DNA from: JAXLQL01 sp046331625
Lineage (GTDB): Bacteria; Acidobacteriota; Terriglobia; Bryobacterales; Bryobacteraceae
Length of the DNA stretch: 64,000 nucleotides
Reading direction: 5' to 3'
Assembly: GCA_046331625.1 (NCBI GenBank)
Contig: JAXLQL010000006.1
Coordinates: 124,001-188,000, forward strand
Below, piece by piece: positions 50,214 through 58,282 of the stretch. Numbering within the stretch: the stretch's first letter is position 1; each line of letters starts with the position of its first letter. Made by a program: the position numbers and the translations under genes. The notes under the pieces are model-generated. The model saw nothing but the letters and a program-made list of their open reading frames with translations, was not told where the DNA came from and searched no databases.

Positions 50214-50599
50214 GACGTGCCTTCCTTTCTTGCCTTTTCCACGAACTCCGACAACCGGTTCAGTTCCTCGGCCGAGAGTTTCGCCTTGGGTCCGAGCAGC
50301 GCCAGCGCAGCCTGCGCCGCTGACCCTTCGAAAAATGTTTCCACCAGGTTTCGCAACGCGGATCGCCGCGCCGCTTCCGGCGACACCGCCGGATGATACA
50401 CGTGTTTCCCCTGCTCCGTTTCGTGCCGCACGACGCCCTTTTGCTCGAGGATCCGCAGCGTGGCGCGGACAGCCGAGTAGCCTGGCGGATCGGGTATTCC
50501 GCCTTGGATCTCCGCCGCCGTCGCCTGCTCGAGCCGGAACAGAACGTCCATGATCTGGCGTTCGCGGCGGCTGAGATGGATCAGAGGTTTGCGCTCCAT
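50210..50599 (-). CDS. BlaI/MecI/CopY-family repressor
   Basis: A 129-residue penicillinase-repressor-type protein with N-terminal winged helix (LSRRERQIMDVLFRLEQATA, AVRATLRILEQKGVVRHE) and C-terminal dimer region. It would bind a TGCTAA-type dyad at its own promoter and be removed by the M56 protease made from the next gene. The ATG at 50599 is inside one such dyad. Confidence 0.92.
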   Translation of the reverse strand: MERKPLIHLSRRERQIMDVLFRLEQATAAEIQGGIPDPPGYSAVRATLRILEQKGVVRHETEQGKHVYHPAVSPEAARRSALRNLVETFFEGSAAQAALALLGPKAKLSAEELNRLSEFVEKARKEGTS

Positions 50600-50659
50600 G
50601 CTAAGAAATTAGCACGAGACCTCGAGGCCGTCAAGAGAGAAGTGCTAAGTTTTTCGCAC
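50599..50659 (-). promoter_or_regulatory. blaI promoter with two operator dyads, leaderless layout
   Basis: On the minus strand TTGACG (50629-50634) and TAATTT (50606-50611) are separated by 17 bases, a good promoter. The perfect dyad TGCTAA-nnnn-TTAGCA (50599-50614) covers the -10 box and the start codon; a second, imperfect dyad GTGCTAAGTTTTTCGCAC (50642-50659) lies upstream of the -35. Transcription should start at the A of the ATG. The layout implies BlaI autorepression. Confidence 0.75.
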
Positions 50660-50665
50660 TGCGCG

Positions 50666-51511
50666 CTAGGCGCCGGCATCAGATATCAGTTGCAACCGGA
50701 AGTTCAGATCCACCGCCACGGCGGAGTGCGTGATCGCACCGCAGGAGATGAAGTCGGCCCCGGCGTGCGCGTACTGTGGCAGCGTTTCGAGCGTGATGCC
50801 GCCGGAGAGCTCGGTAACAGCGCGCGCACCCACGTAACGCACCCACTCGGCCGCTTCGGCGGGCGAGAGATTGTCGAGCAGCAGCCGTTTGGCGCCGCAC
50901 GCCAGCGCCTCGTCGAGTTCCGCTCGCGTGCGCACTTCGATCTCCACCGGAAACGGCGCGCCCTTCACCTTCTCGAATGCCTGGCGCACGCCGCCGGCCG
51001 CGGCGATGTGGTTGTTCTTGATCAGCACGGCGTCGTACAGCCCCATGCGATGGTTGGTCCCACCGCCCGCGGCCACGGCCATCTTCTCGATCTGCCGCCA
51101 TCCCGGAGTGGTTTTACGGGTGTCGAGGATCCGCGTCTTGGTTCCGGCAACAACCGCCGCGTACCGGCTCGCCAGCGTGGCCACACCGCTCAGGCGCTGC
51201 ATGAAGTTCAGAGAGACACGCTCGCACGTGAGCAGAGTGCGTGCCCTGCCCTTCACCCTAGCGATCGGCTCGCCGTTCGAAGCCCGGCCGCCTGTCTTCT
51301 TCAGCAACTCGAGCGACTCGACCCCACCCCGCAATTCGTAGATGAGGGAAAGCAGTTCCACGCCCGCCACCACGATGTCGGCACGGGCGAAGAAGGTTCC
51401 AGTGGCGCGAGCCTCTGCCGGCACGCAGAGATCGGTGGTGATGTCGCCGCTTCCGATGTCTTCCTGCAGCGCGCGAACGACCAAGTCGCGAATCTCGGGC
51501 GTGATGGTCAT
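50666..51511 (-). CDS. nadC: Nicotinate-nucleotide pyrophosphorylase (carboxylating)
   Basis: A 281-residue quinolinate phosphoribosyltransferase of NAD synthesis. Signatures: EDIGSGDITTDLC, the substrate loop LDTRKTTPGWRQIEKMAVAAGGG followed by NHRMGLYDAVLIKNNH, EVEVRT-type block VEIEVRTRAELDEAL, and ELSGGITLETLPQYAHAGAD. Its ATG overlaps the valS stop (ATGA), so it is translationally coupled to valS. Confidence 0.96.
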   Translation of the reverse strand: MTITPEIRDLVVRALQEDIGSGDITTDLCVPAEARATGTFFARADIVVAGVELLSLIYELRGGVESLELLKKTGGRASNGEPIARVKGRARTLLTCERVSLNFMQRLSGVATLASRYAAVVAGTKTRILDTRKTTPGWRQIEKMAVAAGGGTNHRMGLYDAVLIKNNHIAAAGGVRQAFEKVKGAPFPVEIEVRTRAELDEALACGAKRLLLDNLSPAEAAEWVRYVGARAVTELSGGITLETLPQYAHAGADFISCGAITHSAVAVDLNFRLQLISDAGA

Positions 51512-54150
51512 ACCAGGTTGGCGAGCGCCTCCCGGCTCTTCGCCAACTGCGACTCATAATCCGCAAGCTTGGCGCGAATCGAGGCGACCACCGGCTCGGG
51601 AGCCCGGCTCAGGAACTTCTCGTCGCCGAGTTGACGATTCGAGCTATCGATCGTCTTGACCAATTGCGCGATCTCCTTCTCGAGCCGCGTACGCAGCACG
51701 GCCAACTGCGCGGCCGGAACCGACAGTCCGAGGTCGAAAGCGGGAGTCGCACGCATGGCGCCGCCGACCTTGGGCGCATGCCCCTCATGCAGCGCGAGCT
51801 TCACGCCGGCAAGTTTCTGGATCGCTTCCGTCTGCTCGCGAGCGACGATCAGCGCGCGACCCGAAGAATAGAGCACGCCTTCCAGTTGCTCCTTGGGATC
51901 GAGCTTCAACTCGGCGCGCAGATTGCGAGCCGCGCCGATGATGTCGACGAGCAACTGCATGTCGGCTTCGGCTGAGTCATCCATCGCCTGTGCGACGGCC
52001 TGCGGGAAGCGGGTTTGCGCGATCGACTGCGGCCGCGATGCCGCGTTCACCGAGATGCGCTGCCACAACTCCTCCGTAAGGAACGGCATCACCGGATGGA
52101 GCAGACGCAGCGCGCCTTCGAACACGGTGAGTAGGTTGCGCCAGTCGGCATTGAGCCCCGAGCCATCCGTAAGGCGCAGCTTCTTCATCTCGAGATACCA
52201 GTCGCAGAACTCGTTCCAGAAGAACGCCCATGCGGTCTGCGCGGCTTCGTGATAGCGATACGTCGCGATCGCCTTGTTCATTTGCTCGGCGGCGCGGGCG
52301 AAGCGCGAGAAGATCCAGCGGTCCTCGAGCGCAGCCCCTTCGGGCGCGCCCACTTCGGCGGCGGGAATCCACGGCTCCACTGCCGAAGATTCCATCTTCA
52401 TGAAGACGAAGCGAGCCGCATTCCAGATCTTGTTGGCGAAGGCGCGAGCGCTCTCCATGCGCTCGTTCGACATTACGATGTCGGTACCCGGCGCAGCACC
52501 CTGCAGCAGCGCCATGCGGATCGCGTCAGTGCCGTACTGCTCGGTAACCACGAGCGGATCAATCACATTGCCCTTGGTCTTCGACATCTTCTGCTTGTCG
52601 GCATCGCGCACCAAGCCGTGGATGTAGACCTGCCGGAACGGCACATCGCCCATGCACTCGATACCGAGCATCGCCATGCGAGCCACCCAGAAGAAGAGAA
52701 TGTCGAAGCCCGTGATCAGCAGCGACGTGGGATAGAACCGCGCGAGATCCAGCGTCTTGTCGGGCCAGCCGAGCGTGGAGAATGGCCAGAGTCCCGAGCT
52801 GAACCACGTGTCGAGCACGTCCGAATCCTGCGTGAGCTTGGCCGAACCGCACTTGGTGCACGCGGCTGGGTCCTCGCGCGACACGATCACTTCCGCGCAA
52901 TCGTGGCAATGCCATGCCGGAATGCGATGCCCCCACCACAGTTGCCGCGAGATGCACCAGTCGCGGATGTTGTACATCCACTCGAAGTAGGTCTTGCTCC
53001 AGTTCTCCGGGATGAACTGAATGCGGCCCGTTTCCACAGCCGCGATGGCGGGTTCGGCCAGCGGCTTGGTCTTCACGAACCACTGCGTGGAAACCAGGGG
53101 CTCGATGATGGTCTTGCAGCGTTGGCACTTGCCCGCGGCCAGGCTGTGGCGCTCGGTTTTCACGAGCAACCCGGAGTCCGCGAGTTCCTTCTCGATAGCC
53201 TTGCGCGCCTCGAAGCGACCCATGCCGGCGAAGCGGCCGGCCTCGGCGGTCATGTTGCCATCGTTGCCGATCACCTTCACGTGCGGCAGCGAATGGCGCT
53301 TGCCTGCTTCGAAGTCGTTCGGATCGTGCGCGGGCGTTACCTTCACCACGCCTGTGCCGAACTGCGGATCGGCAAGGTCGTCGCAAATGATCGGAATCTC
53401 GCGATCCATCAGCGGCAACGTCACGTGCTTGCCGTGGAGGTGCGTGTACCGCCCATCTTTGGCGTTGATAGCGACCGCGGTATCGCCGAGCATCGTTTCC
53501 GGTCGCGTGGTGGCGACTACGAGGAACTCGTCAGAGCCCACCACCGGATACCTGATGTGCCAGAGTTGGCCCTCGGTTTCTTCGCGGTCAGTCTCGAGGT
53601 CACTGATGGCCGTGTTGCAGCGCGGGCACCAGTTCACCATGTAGTTGCCGCGGTAGATCAGCCCCTTTTCATAAAGGCGGCAAAATGTTTCGCGCACGGC
53701 GCGCGAGAGGCCGGGGTCGAGCGTGAAGCGTTCGCGGGACCAGTCGCAACTGGCGCCCACGCGGACCATCTGCCGCTTGATCGTACCGCCGGATTCTTCC
53801 TTCCACTGCCAAACGCGCTGTTCGAAGGCCTCGCGGCCGAGGTCGTGGCGCGACTTGCCTTCTTTGGCGAGTTCGCGTTCCACAACCATCTGCGTGGCGA
53901 TGCCGGCGTGATCGGTGCCGGGGAGCCACAGCGTAGCGTGGCCGAGCATCCGATGCCAACGGATGGTCACGTCGATCTCGGTGTGCTCGAGCATGTGCCC
54001 CATGTGGAGCGAGCCTGTAACGTTGGGCGGCGGGATGACGAGCGAGAACATTTCGCCCTGGTCGGGCACGCGGAAGATGCCCTGATCGATCCACCATTGG
54101 GCCCAATGCGGCTCGAACCGCTGGGGTTCATACACTTTTTCCAGTTGCAT
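51508..54150 (-). CDS. valS: Valine--tRNA ligase
   Basis: An 880-residue class I synthetase. HIGH motif in PPPNVTGSLHMGHMLEH, the editing domain (about 190-340, with VVATTRPETMLGDTAVAIN), zinc-like CHDC and CTKC pairs, KMSKS variant KQKMSKTKGNVIDPL, the anticodon helix bundle, and a C-terminal coiled-coil (TRLEKEIAQLVKTIDSSNRQ). It charges tRNA-Val and edits Thr-tRNA. nadC is coupled to its end. Confidence 0.97.
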   Translation of the reverse strand: MQLEKVYEPQRFEPHWAQWWIDQGIFRVPDQGEMFSLVIPPPNVTGSLHMGHMLEHTEIDVTIRWHRMLGHATLWLPGTDHAGIATQMVVERELAKEGKSRHDLGREAFEQRVWQWKEESGGTIKRQMVRVGASCDWSRERFTLDPGLSRAVRETFCRLYEKGLIYRGNYMVNWCPRCNTAISDLETDREETEGQLWHIRYPVVGSDEFLVVATTRPETMLGDTAVAINAKDGRYTHLHGKHVTLPLMDREIPIICDDLADPQFGTGVVKVTPAHDPNDFEAGKRHSLPHVKVIGNDGNMTAEAGRFAGMGRFEARKAIEKELADSGLLVKTERHSLAAGKCQRCKTIIEPLVSTQWFVKTKPLAEPAIAAVETGRIQFIPENWSKTYFEWMYNIRDWCISRQLWWGHRIPAWHCHDCAEVIVSREDPAACTKCGSAKLTQDSDVLDTWFSSGLWPFSTLGWPDKTLDLARFYPTSLLITGFDILFFWVARMAMLGIECMGDVPFRQVYIHGLVRDADKQKMSKTKGNVIDPLVVTEQYGTDAIRMALLQGAAPGTDIVMSNERMESARAFANKIWNAARFVFMKMESSAVEPWIPAAEVGAPEGAALEDRWIFSRFARAAEQMNKAIATYRYHEAAQTAWAFFWNEFCDWYLEMKKLRLTDGSGLNADWRNLLTVFEGALRLLHPVMPFLTEELWQRISVNAASRPQSIAQTRFPQAVAQAMDDSAEADMQLLVDIIGAARNLRAELKLDPKEQLEGVLYSSGRALIVAREQTEAIQKLAGVKLALHEGHAPKVGGAMRATPAFDLGLSVPAAQLAVLRTRLEKEIAQLVKTIDSSNRQLGDEKFLSRAPEPVVASIRAKLADYESQLAKSREALANLV

Positions 54151-54215
54151 GCGGAGGGGAAGATCTCAATATAGCAAGGGGGCTTCGATGAGACCGTCTG
54201 CGCACGGTGCAGAAG

Positions 54216-54323
54216 ATGGCCGTCACCTTGGATCGAAGAACAGTCGCCCGCATCGATCGCTGGATTCGAGAAGGCAAGTATCCGAATCGAAGCGAGGACG
54301 CTTCAAGAGGCCGTGAACCTTGA
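54216..54323 (+). pseudogene. Remnant of a ribbon-helix-helix (CopG/ParD-like) antitoxin
   Basis: The frame gives MAVTLDRRTVARIDRWIREG then KYPNRSE, which is the N-terminal half of ribbon-helix-helix antitoxins. A one-base shift after RSE restores TLQEAVNLE, the expected next helix, and the frame then ends. So it is a frameshifted, truncated antitoxin. It lies tail to tail with the broken PIN toxin. Confidence 0.6.
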
Positions 54324-54344
54324 ACCCGGCTCCGATGAAACGCC

Positions 54345-54785
54345 TCACGGCCAAGGCGCAACAAACTCGAAGTCAATGAACCTTCGTATCCTCGCGAAGT
54401 CGCGATGATTCTCGGTAACGAGCACGCAACCGCTCTCCCGGCAGGAGATCGCAAGCAGGATGTCGTTCGAAAAAGACTTGGATACCCGAGGCAGATCCAG
54501 CCCTTCGTCGCTGGCCATCGCGGCCAGAAGATCGCCGGACCGGTGCCAAGCGTTCGCTGAAGGAGTGATCATGCGACCGCGTATAGACGCCGTGTACATG
54601 CCGTTCGAGCGCCCTGCGCTGAGACGCATCACGAGTTCCTGCTCTCACTTCTTGGGCGACGCCTGCGCTACCTACTCATGCGGCGTCTGCGCCTCCGGTG
54701 AAACTCCTGAATCGCTTCTTTCGCGGCTTGGTCACGGTACGCACGACTGCGTGTCGAGTACGTATTTCTCACGCGCCGGTATCAT
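54345..54785 (-). pseudogene. Frameshifted PIN-domain (VapC-like) toxin
   Basis: Pieces in different frames together rebuild a PIN toxin: REKYVLDTQ (start near 54785), RAYRDQAAKEAIQEFHRR, VRAGTRDASQRRALERHVHG, and an intact C-terminal half ITPSANAWHRSGDLLAAMAS ... SKSFSNDILLAISCRESG, TENHRDFARIRRFIDFEF. The order and content match VapC-type proteins, but at least two or three frameshifts lie in the N-terminal half, so no active toxin is expected. It is preceded by an intact antitoxin-like gene. Confidence 0.7.
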
Positions 54786-55011
54786 TCTCATCATCCGGCG
54801 AAACGATGGTAATCCCGAACATTGCTTCCGTTCCCTGGATGAGCTCGCGCCGGAAGACGACGAGATCGAGCGCTTGCTCGATGGCCTCAGTGGCAGTAGC
54901 ACAACCCAACTCACGTCTCGCCGCTTCGATCTTTGACAAGGAGAGCCGGTAGGTACGCGCAACACGCCGTTCACGAGACTTCTTGATCGAGCGACCCGAT
55001 CGAGCTCCCAT
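54769..55011 (-). CDS. Antitoxin-like small protein, partner of the broken PIN gene
   Basis: An 80-residue protein starting MGARSGRSIKKSRERRVART with a helix LSKIEAARRELGCATATEAI followed by a hydrophobic helix LDLVVFRREL, resembling VapB-type antitoxins with a ribbon-helix-helix-like core. Its stop overlaps the start of the PIN pseudogene by a few bases, the standard antitoxin-toxin order. It looks intact while its toxin is broken. Confidence 0.55.
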   Translation of the reverse strand: MGARSGRSIKKSRERRVARTYRLSLSKIEAARRELGCATATEAIEQALDLVVFRRELIQGTEAMFGITIVSPDDENDTGA

Positions 55012-55035
55012 GCTTTCAGTGTACGGGCTTCTCCC

Positions 55036-56211
55036 CTACTGGACCGCAACCCAGGCAGCGCGGACCAGTCCCGCACCGAACTCCCGCCGGTCAGCCGCCG
55101 TGGGTAAGCGACCCAGCCGCGGATTGCGGGCGATCATTTGCTCCATGAGAAACGCCGGCAGCTTGCGATCGCGATAGAGGCCCTGATTTACGGTCATGCG
55201 ACCCGGCTTGCCCGCGGTAGTCGTCTCCGCCGCCCAGAAAAACGGACGCGTCGGCGCAAACGTGCTGCGTTCCTTCAGCGCCGCGAAGAACCGCTCGCCC
55301 AGCTCACGATAGCGGCCCTCGCGGTCCGGCGGACCTTCGAGATACTCGCCCGTCTCTGTGTTATGCACGCTCAGGAACAGATCCAGCCGCCGGCCCGCGT
55401 CCACCCAATCGAGAATCGCACGGCGTTGCGCCGCGATCTCGGGCATCTTCGCCCTGTCCTCCACGTCCCAGTTGCGATTCAGGTCGAACCCGAACTTGTT
55501 GAAGCGCACATTGCCACGCGCCACGCCGTCGGGATCGGCCATGGGGAAGATGCGGAAAATCGTCTCGCGCCGAATCTTCGCCGCCTCCGGATCGTTCGAC
55601 GTGAGAAATCGGATCGCGCCTTCGGACGCCCATGACGAGCCGGTTTCCCAACCGTGTTGCCGAAACATGAGCCACACGACATGTTTCGCGGCATCGGGCG
55701 TTGCAGGGTCCGTAATGGTAACCAGCGGCATCGGACGGCCATCCACAGTCTTGCCTGCGCTGTCCACCTTCAGCATCGGCGAAGGCTTCAATAGCCGCGT
55801 GAGATCCGCGTTCGTGTAGGGAGGCACGTGAGCGATCTCGAACCGGTCTGACGTGGGCGTGAATCGCAACCGCAGACGAGGCTCGGTGGCATCGTACTCA
55901 GTGGAAGTGAAGTGGCGCCACTCACCCGAACCATCGCGAAAAACCGGAACCGTGTCCGCGGTGACGGCCCCGCGATTGGGCTTGTAGTTGTACTCGCCCG
56001 GCAGATTCACCAGATCGACGGTGACGGTCTTCCCTTTGGCTCCCTCCACGCGAAAGAAGTACCAGTTGGCTTGCCGGTTGCGCCCGTCTTGGTCGACGTC
56101 ACCTTTCAGGTGACAGCGGAAATGAGTCGCCGAGACGGGCTCCGCTTTCTCGAGGCTTGCGCCCTCAAACCCCGTGAAGGCGACGTGTATGGCGAGTGCT
56201 AGTGGCAGCAT
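55036..56211 (-). CDS. M14-family zinc carboxypeptidase
   Basis: A 391-residue exported peptidase (leader MLPLALAIHVAFTG). An N-terminal beta domain (about 15-135) resembles the M14 cytosolic-carboxypeptidase-type N-domain; the catalytic domain has the zinc motif FRQHGWETGSSW (His-x-x-Glu), the substrate block FGFDLNRNWDVED and the third zinc ligand in LFLSVHNTETGEYLEG. It begins 5 bases after the esterase gene, so they are one transcription unit. Probably trims peptides or peptidoglycan-derived peptides outside the cytoplasm; specificity unknown. Confidence 0.85.
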   Translation of the reverse strand: MLPLALAIHVAFTGFEGASLEKAEPVSATHFRCHLKGDVDQDGRNRQANWYFFRVEGAKGKTVTVDLVNLPGEYNYKPNRGAVTADTVPVFRDGSGEWRHFTSTEYDATEPRLRLRFTPTSDRFEIAHVPPYTNADLTRLLKPSPMLKVDSAGKTVDGRPMPLVTITDPATPDAAKHVVWLMFRQHGWETGSSWASEGAIRFLTSNDPEAAKIRRETIFRIFPMADPDGVARGNVRFNKFGFDLNRNWDVEDRAKMPEIAAQRRAILDWVDAGRRLDLFLSVHNTETGEYLEGPPDREGRYRELGERFFAALKERSTFAPTRPFFWAAETTTAGKPGRMTVNQGLYRDRKLPAFLMEQMIARNPRLGRLPTAADRREFGAGLVRAAWVAVQ

Positions 56212-56215
56212 CGCC

Positions 56216-57952
56216 CTACAACCTCGGCTGCGGCGGTTTCGAAACCTGCCAAGGCCACACCCCGTGACGCATCACATGGCGGCGATACACGCGATCGCCT
56301 GCGGTGACGTAGAGCCAGTCAAGGTCCTTGCCGCCGAACACCACATTCGAGATCGATCCCGCGTGCGGCTTCGCGATCACCGCCACCACGCGACCCGGCT
56401 GATCGCACACCTGCACGCCCAGCTTCGAGGTGACGTAGAGATAACCCTCGGAGTCGATCGTCATGCCGTCAGCGCTGGTGGAGGAACTCTCGTCGAGCGT
56501 CTCGAGCCGATAGAACGGCTGCCCGTTCGCGAGCGATCCATCTGGTTGCACCTGGAACGACCACACCCACTTCGATCGCGAATCGTCCACCATCACGAGC
56601 GATTGGTCCGGCGACATCACCACGCCGTTCGGAAACTCGAAGCCCTTGTCCACCACAACGCGCTTGTTCCCCTTCGCATCGATGAACCACACGCGCTTGC
56701 CGGGAGGATCTGTGAAGTAGATCTCGCCCTTGGCGTTCACCACCAGATCGTTCGAGTTGACGTCTTCGGCAATCACCGACATCTTGCCGTCAGTGGTGTA
56801 CGCCACGATGCGCTTGCGCCCGTTCTCACACGCGTAGAGCCGCCCATCGGGACCGAACATGAGCCCGTTCGTAGCGCCGGAGTCCTCTTTGAACACCGAC
56901 ACCTTGCCATCGGCACCGATCTTGTGGATGCGGTTGTTCGGAATATCGGTGAAGTAGACGTTGCCATCGCGATCCACCGCGGGACCCTCGGTGAACTTGT
57001 GTCCCTGGCTCAGCAGTTCCCAATCCGACGCAGGATCGAGGATCATCTGCACGAAGTGGCGATCACCCTTGCCCGGCTTCGGCTTGGCGATCGGCTCCGG
57101 ATATCCGCGCCACAGCCACCGCAACGCATACGGCAGGATCGCCGAGCCGTGCTTGGCGTTGTGACCCTCGGTGCCGGCGATGAACGTGGTGTCGTAGTTG
57201 GCGTAGCGGAGCGCGGAGGCCAAGTCCTGATTCGCGATCCACCAATTCCCGGAATAAATGTTTTGGTCGGCGCTGCCATCTTGCAGGAACACGCGCAGCG
57301 GCTTCGGTTCCATTTTGCGCACCAGGGGCGAGTAGTCATGGCCGCCGCGAAGATTGGTGTAGCTGCCGACGAAGCTGATCACCCGCCGAAAGGCGTCGGG
57401 CCGCTCCCAGGCAGCCGTGAACGCGGCGATGCCACCGGAACTCGACCCCGCCAGGCCGCGGTCATTCGGATCGCTCGACAACTTGTACTGCTTGCCCACC
57501 TCGGGCAAGATCTCGTCGACGAGGAAGCGCGCATAGCGGTCGCCCAGGCCGTCGTACTCGAAACTCCGGTTGTAGCGGCCCTGGGCTTCGGCGGAGGATG
57601 GCTGCAGCACTCCTGGATTGATGAAGATCCCAATCATCGCCGGTATATGGCCCGTATGGATCAAGTTGTCGAGCACCACATGGGCCTTCCACGTACCGGT
57701 GTCGCTGACAAAGCCGCCGCCATCCTGGAAGATCATCACCGGCATCGCCTTTGAACCGTCATATTGCGCGGGCACGTAGACCCAGTAGTCGCGCGTGGTG
57801 CCGGGGAAGATCTTGCTGGTCCACGAATACTTAGTGACTTTGCCTTCGGGAACGCCCGCTTGCCTCGTGGTTTCGGGCGCGGGCTTGTACTCTTGCGCGG
57901 CAGCGAAGGGCGCGGCTGCAGCCAAGGCAAGCAGCGCGAATTGTCGGATCAT
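56216..57952 (-). CDS. Fusion of Fes/EstA-type esterase and SMP-30/gluconolactonase domain
   Basis: A 578-residue exported protein (signal peptide MIRQFALLALAAAAPFAAAQ). Residues about 25-290 form an enterochelin-esterase-like alpha/beta hydrolase: RDYWVYVPAQYDGSKAMPV, nucleophile GLAGSSSGGIAAF, FLQDGSADQNIY and TEGHNAKHG supplying Asp and His. From about residue 300 to the end is an SMP-30/gluconolactonase beta-propeller: FTEGPAVDRDGNVYFTDIPN, ATNGLMFGPDGRLYACE, GEIYFTDPPGKRVW, DGMTIDSEGYLYVTS. A GAAGGAAG ribosome-binding site precedes the ATG at 57952. Likely sugar ester or lactone hydrolysis. Confidence 0.88.
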   Translation of the reverse strand: MIRQFALLALAAAAPFAAAQEYKPAPETTRQAGVPEGKVTKYSWTSKIFPGTTRDYWVYVPAQYDGSKAMPVMIFQDGGGFVSDTGTWKAHVVLDNLIHTGHIPAMIGIFINPGVLQPSSAEAQGRYNRSFEYDGLGDRYARFLVDEILPEVGKQYKLSSDPNDRGLAGSSSGGIAAFTAAWERPDAFRRVISFVGSYTNLRGGHDYSPLVRKMEPKPLRVFLQDGSADQNIYSGNWWIANQDLASALRYANYDTTFIAGTEGHNAKHGSAILPYALRWLWRGYPEPIAKPKPGKGDRHFVQMILDPASDWELLSQGHKFTEGPAVDRDGNVYFTDIPNNRIHKIGADGKVSVFKEDSGATNGLMFGPDGRLYACENGRKRIVAYTTDGKMSVIAEDVNSNDLVVNAKGEIYFTDPPGKRVWFIDAKGNKRVVVDKGFEFPNGVVMSPDQSLVMVDDSRSKWVWSFQVQPDGSLANGQPFYRLETLDESSSTSADGMTIDSEGYLYVTSKLGVQVCDQPGRVVAVIAKPHAGSISNVVFGGKDLDWLYVTAGDRVYRRHVMRHGVWPWQVSKPPQPRL

Positions 57953-57976
57953 GGAGCTTCCTTCTATCATTCGTTT

Positions 57977-58282
57977 ATGTTGATCGTACAGGTCCACGCA
58001 CGCGTGAAGCCGGAATTCATCGAGGCCTTTCGCGCGGCATCCATCGAGAACGCGTCGCACAGCATCCAAGAGCCCGGGGTCGCACGGTTCGACGTGTTGC
58101 AGCAGGCCGATGACCCGGCGCGTTTCTCGCTCATCGAAGTCTACCGCACCGCCGATGCTCCAGCCGCGCACAAGGAGACGGCGCACTACGCCAAGTGGCG
58201 CGACGCTGTGGCTCCGATGATGGCCGAACCACGGTCCAGCGTGAAGTACTCGAACGCGTTCCCGGACGACACGCGATGGTGA
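57977..58282 (+). CDS. Antibiotic biosynthesis monooxygenase (ABM) domain protein
   Basis: A 101-residue dimeric alpha/beta barrel: MLIVQVHARVKPEFIEAF, NASHSIQEPGVARFDVLQQ and FSLIEVYRTADAPAAHKE, the ABM/YgiN/LsrG type that oxidises or isomerises quinol-like compounds. It is divergent from the esterase gene (24 bases apart) and overlaps the alcohol dehydrogenase gene by seven bases, so the pair may act together on an aromatic or enediol intermediate. The exact substrate is unknown. Confidence 0.82.
   Translation: MLIVQVHARVKPEFIEAFRAASIENASHSIQEPGVARFDVLQQADDPARFSLIEVYRTADAPAAHKETAHYAKWRDAVAPMMAEPRSSVKYSNAFPDDTRW

Noticed and set aside
52249..54174. 641-codon plus-strand frame opposite valS
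   Set aside because: Composition is Arg/His-rich and it mirrors the valS codons; valS motifs are complete.
56174..57754. 526-codon plus-strand frame opposite the esterase/SMP-30 gene
   Set aside because: Shadow of the real minus-strand gene, whose catalytic motifs are all in frame.
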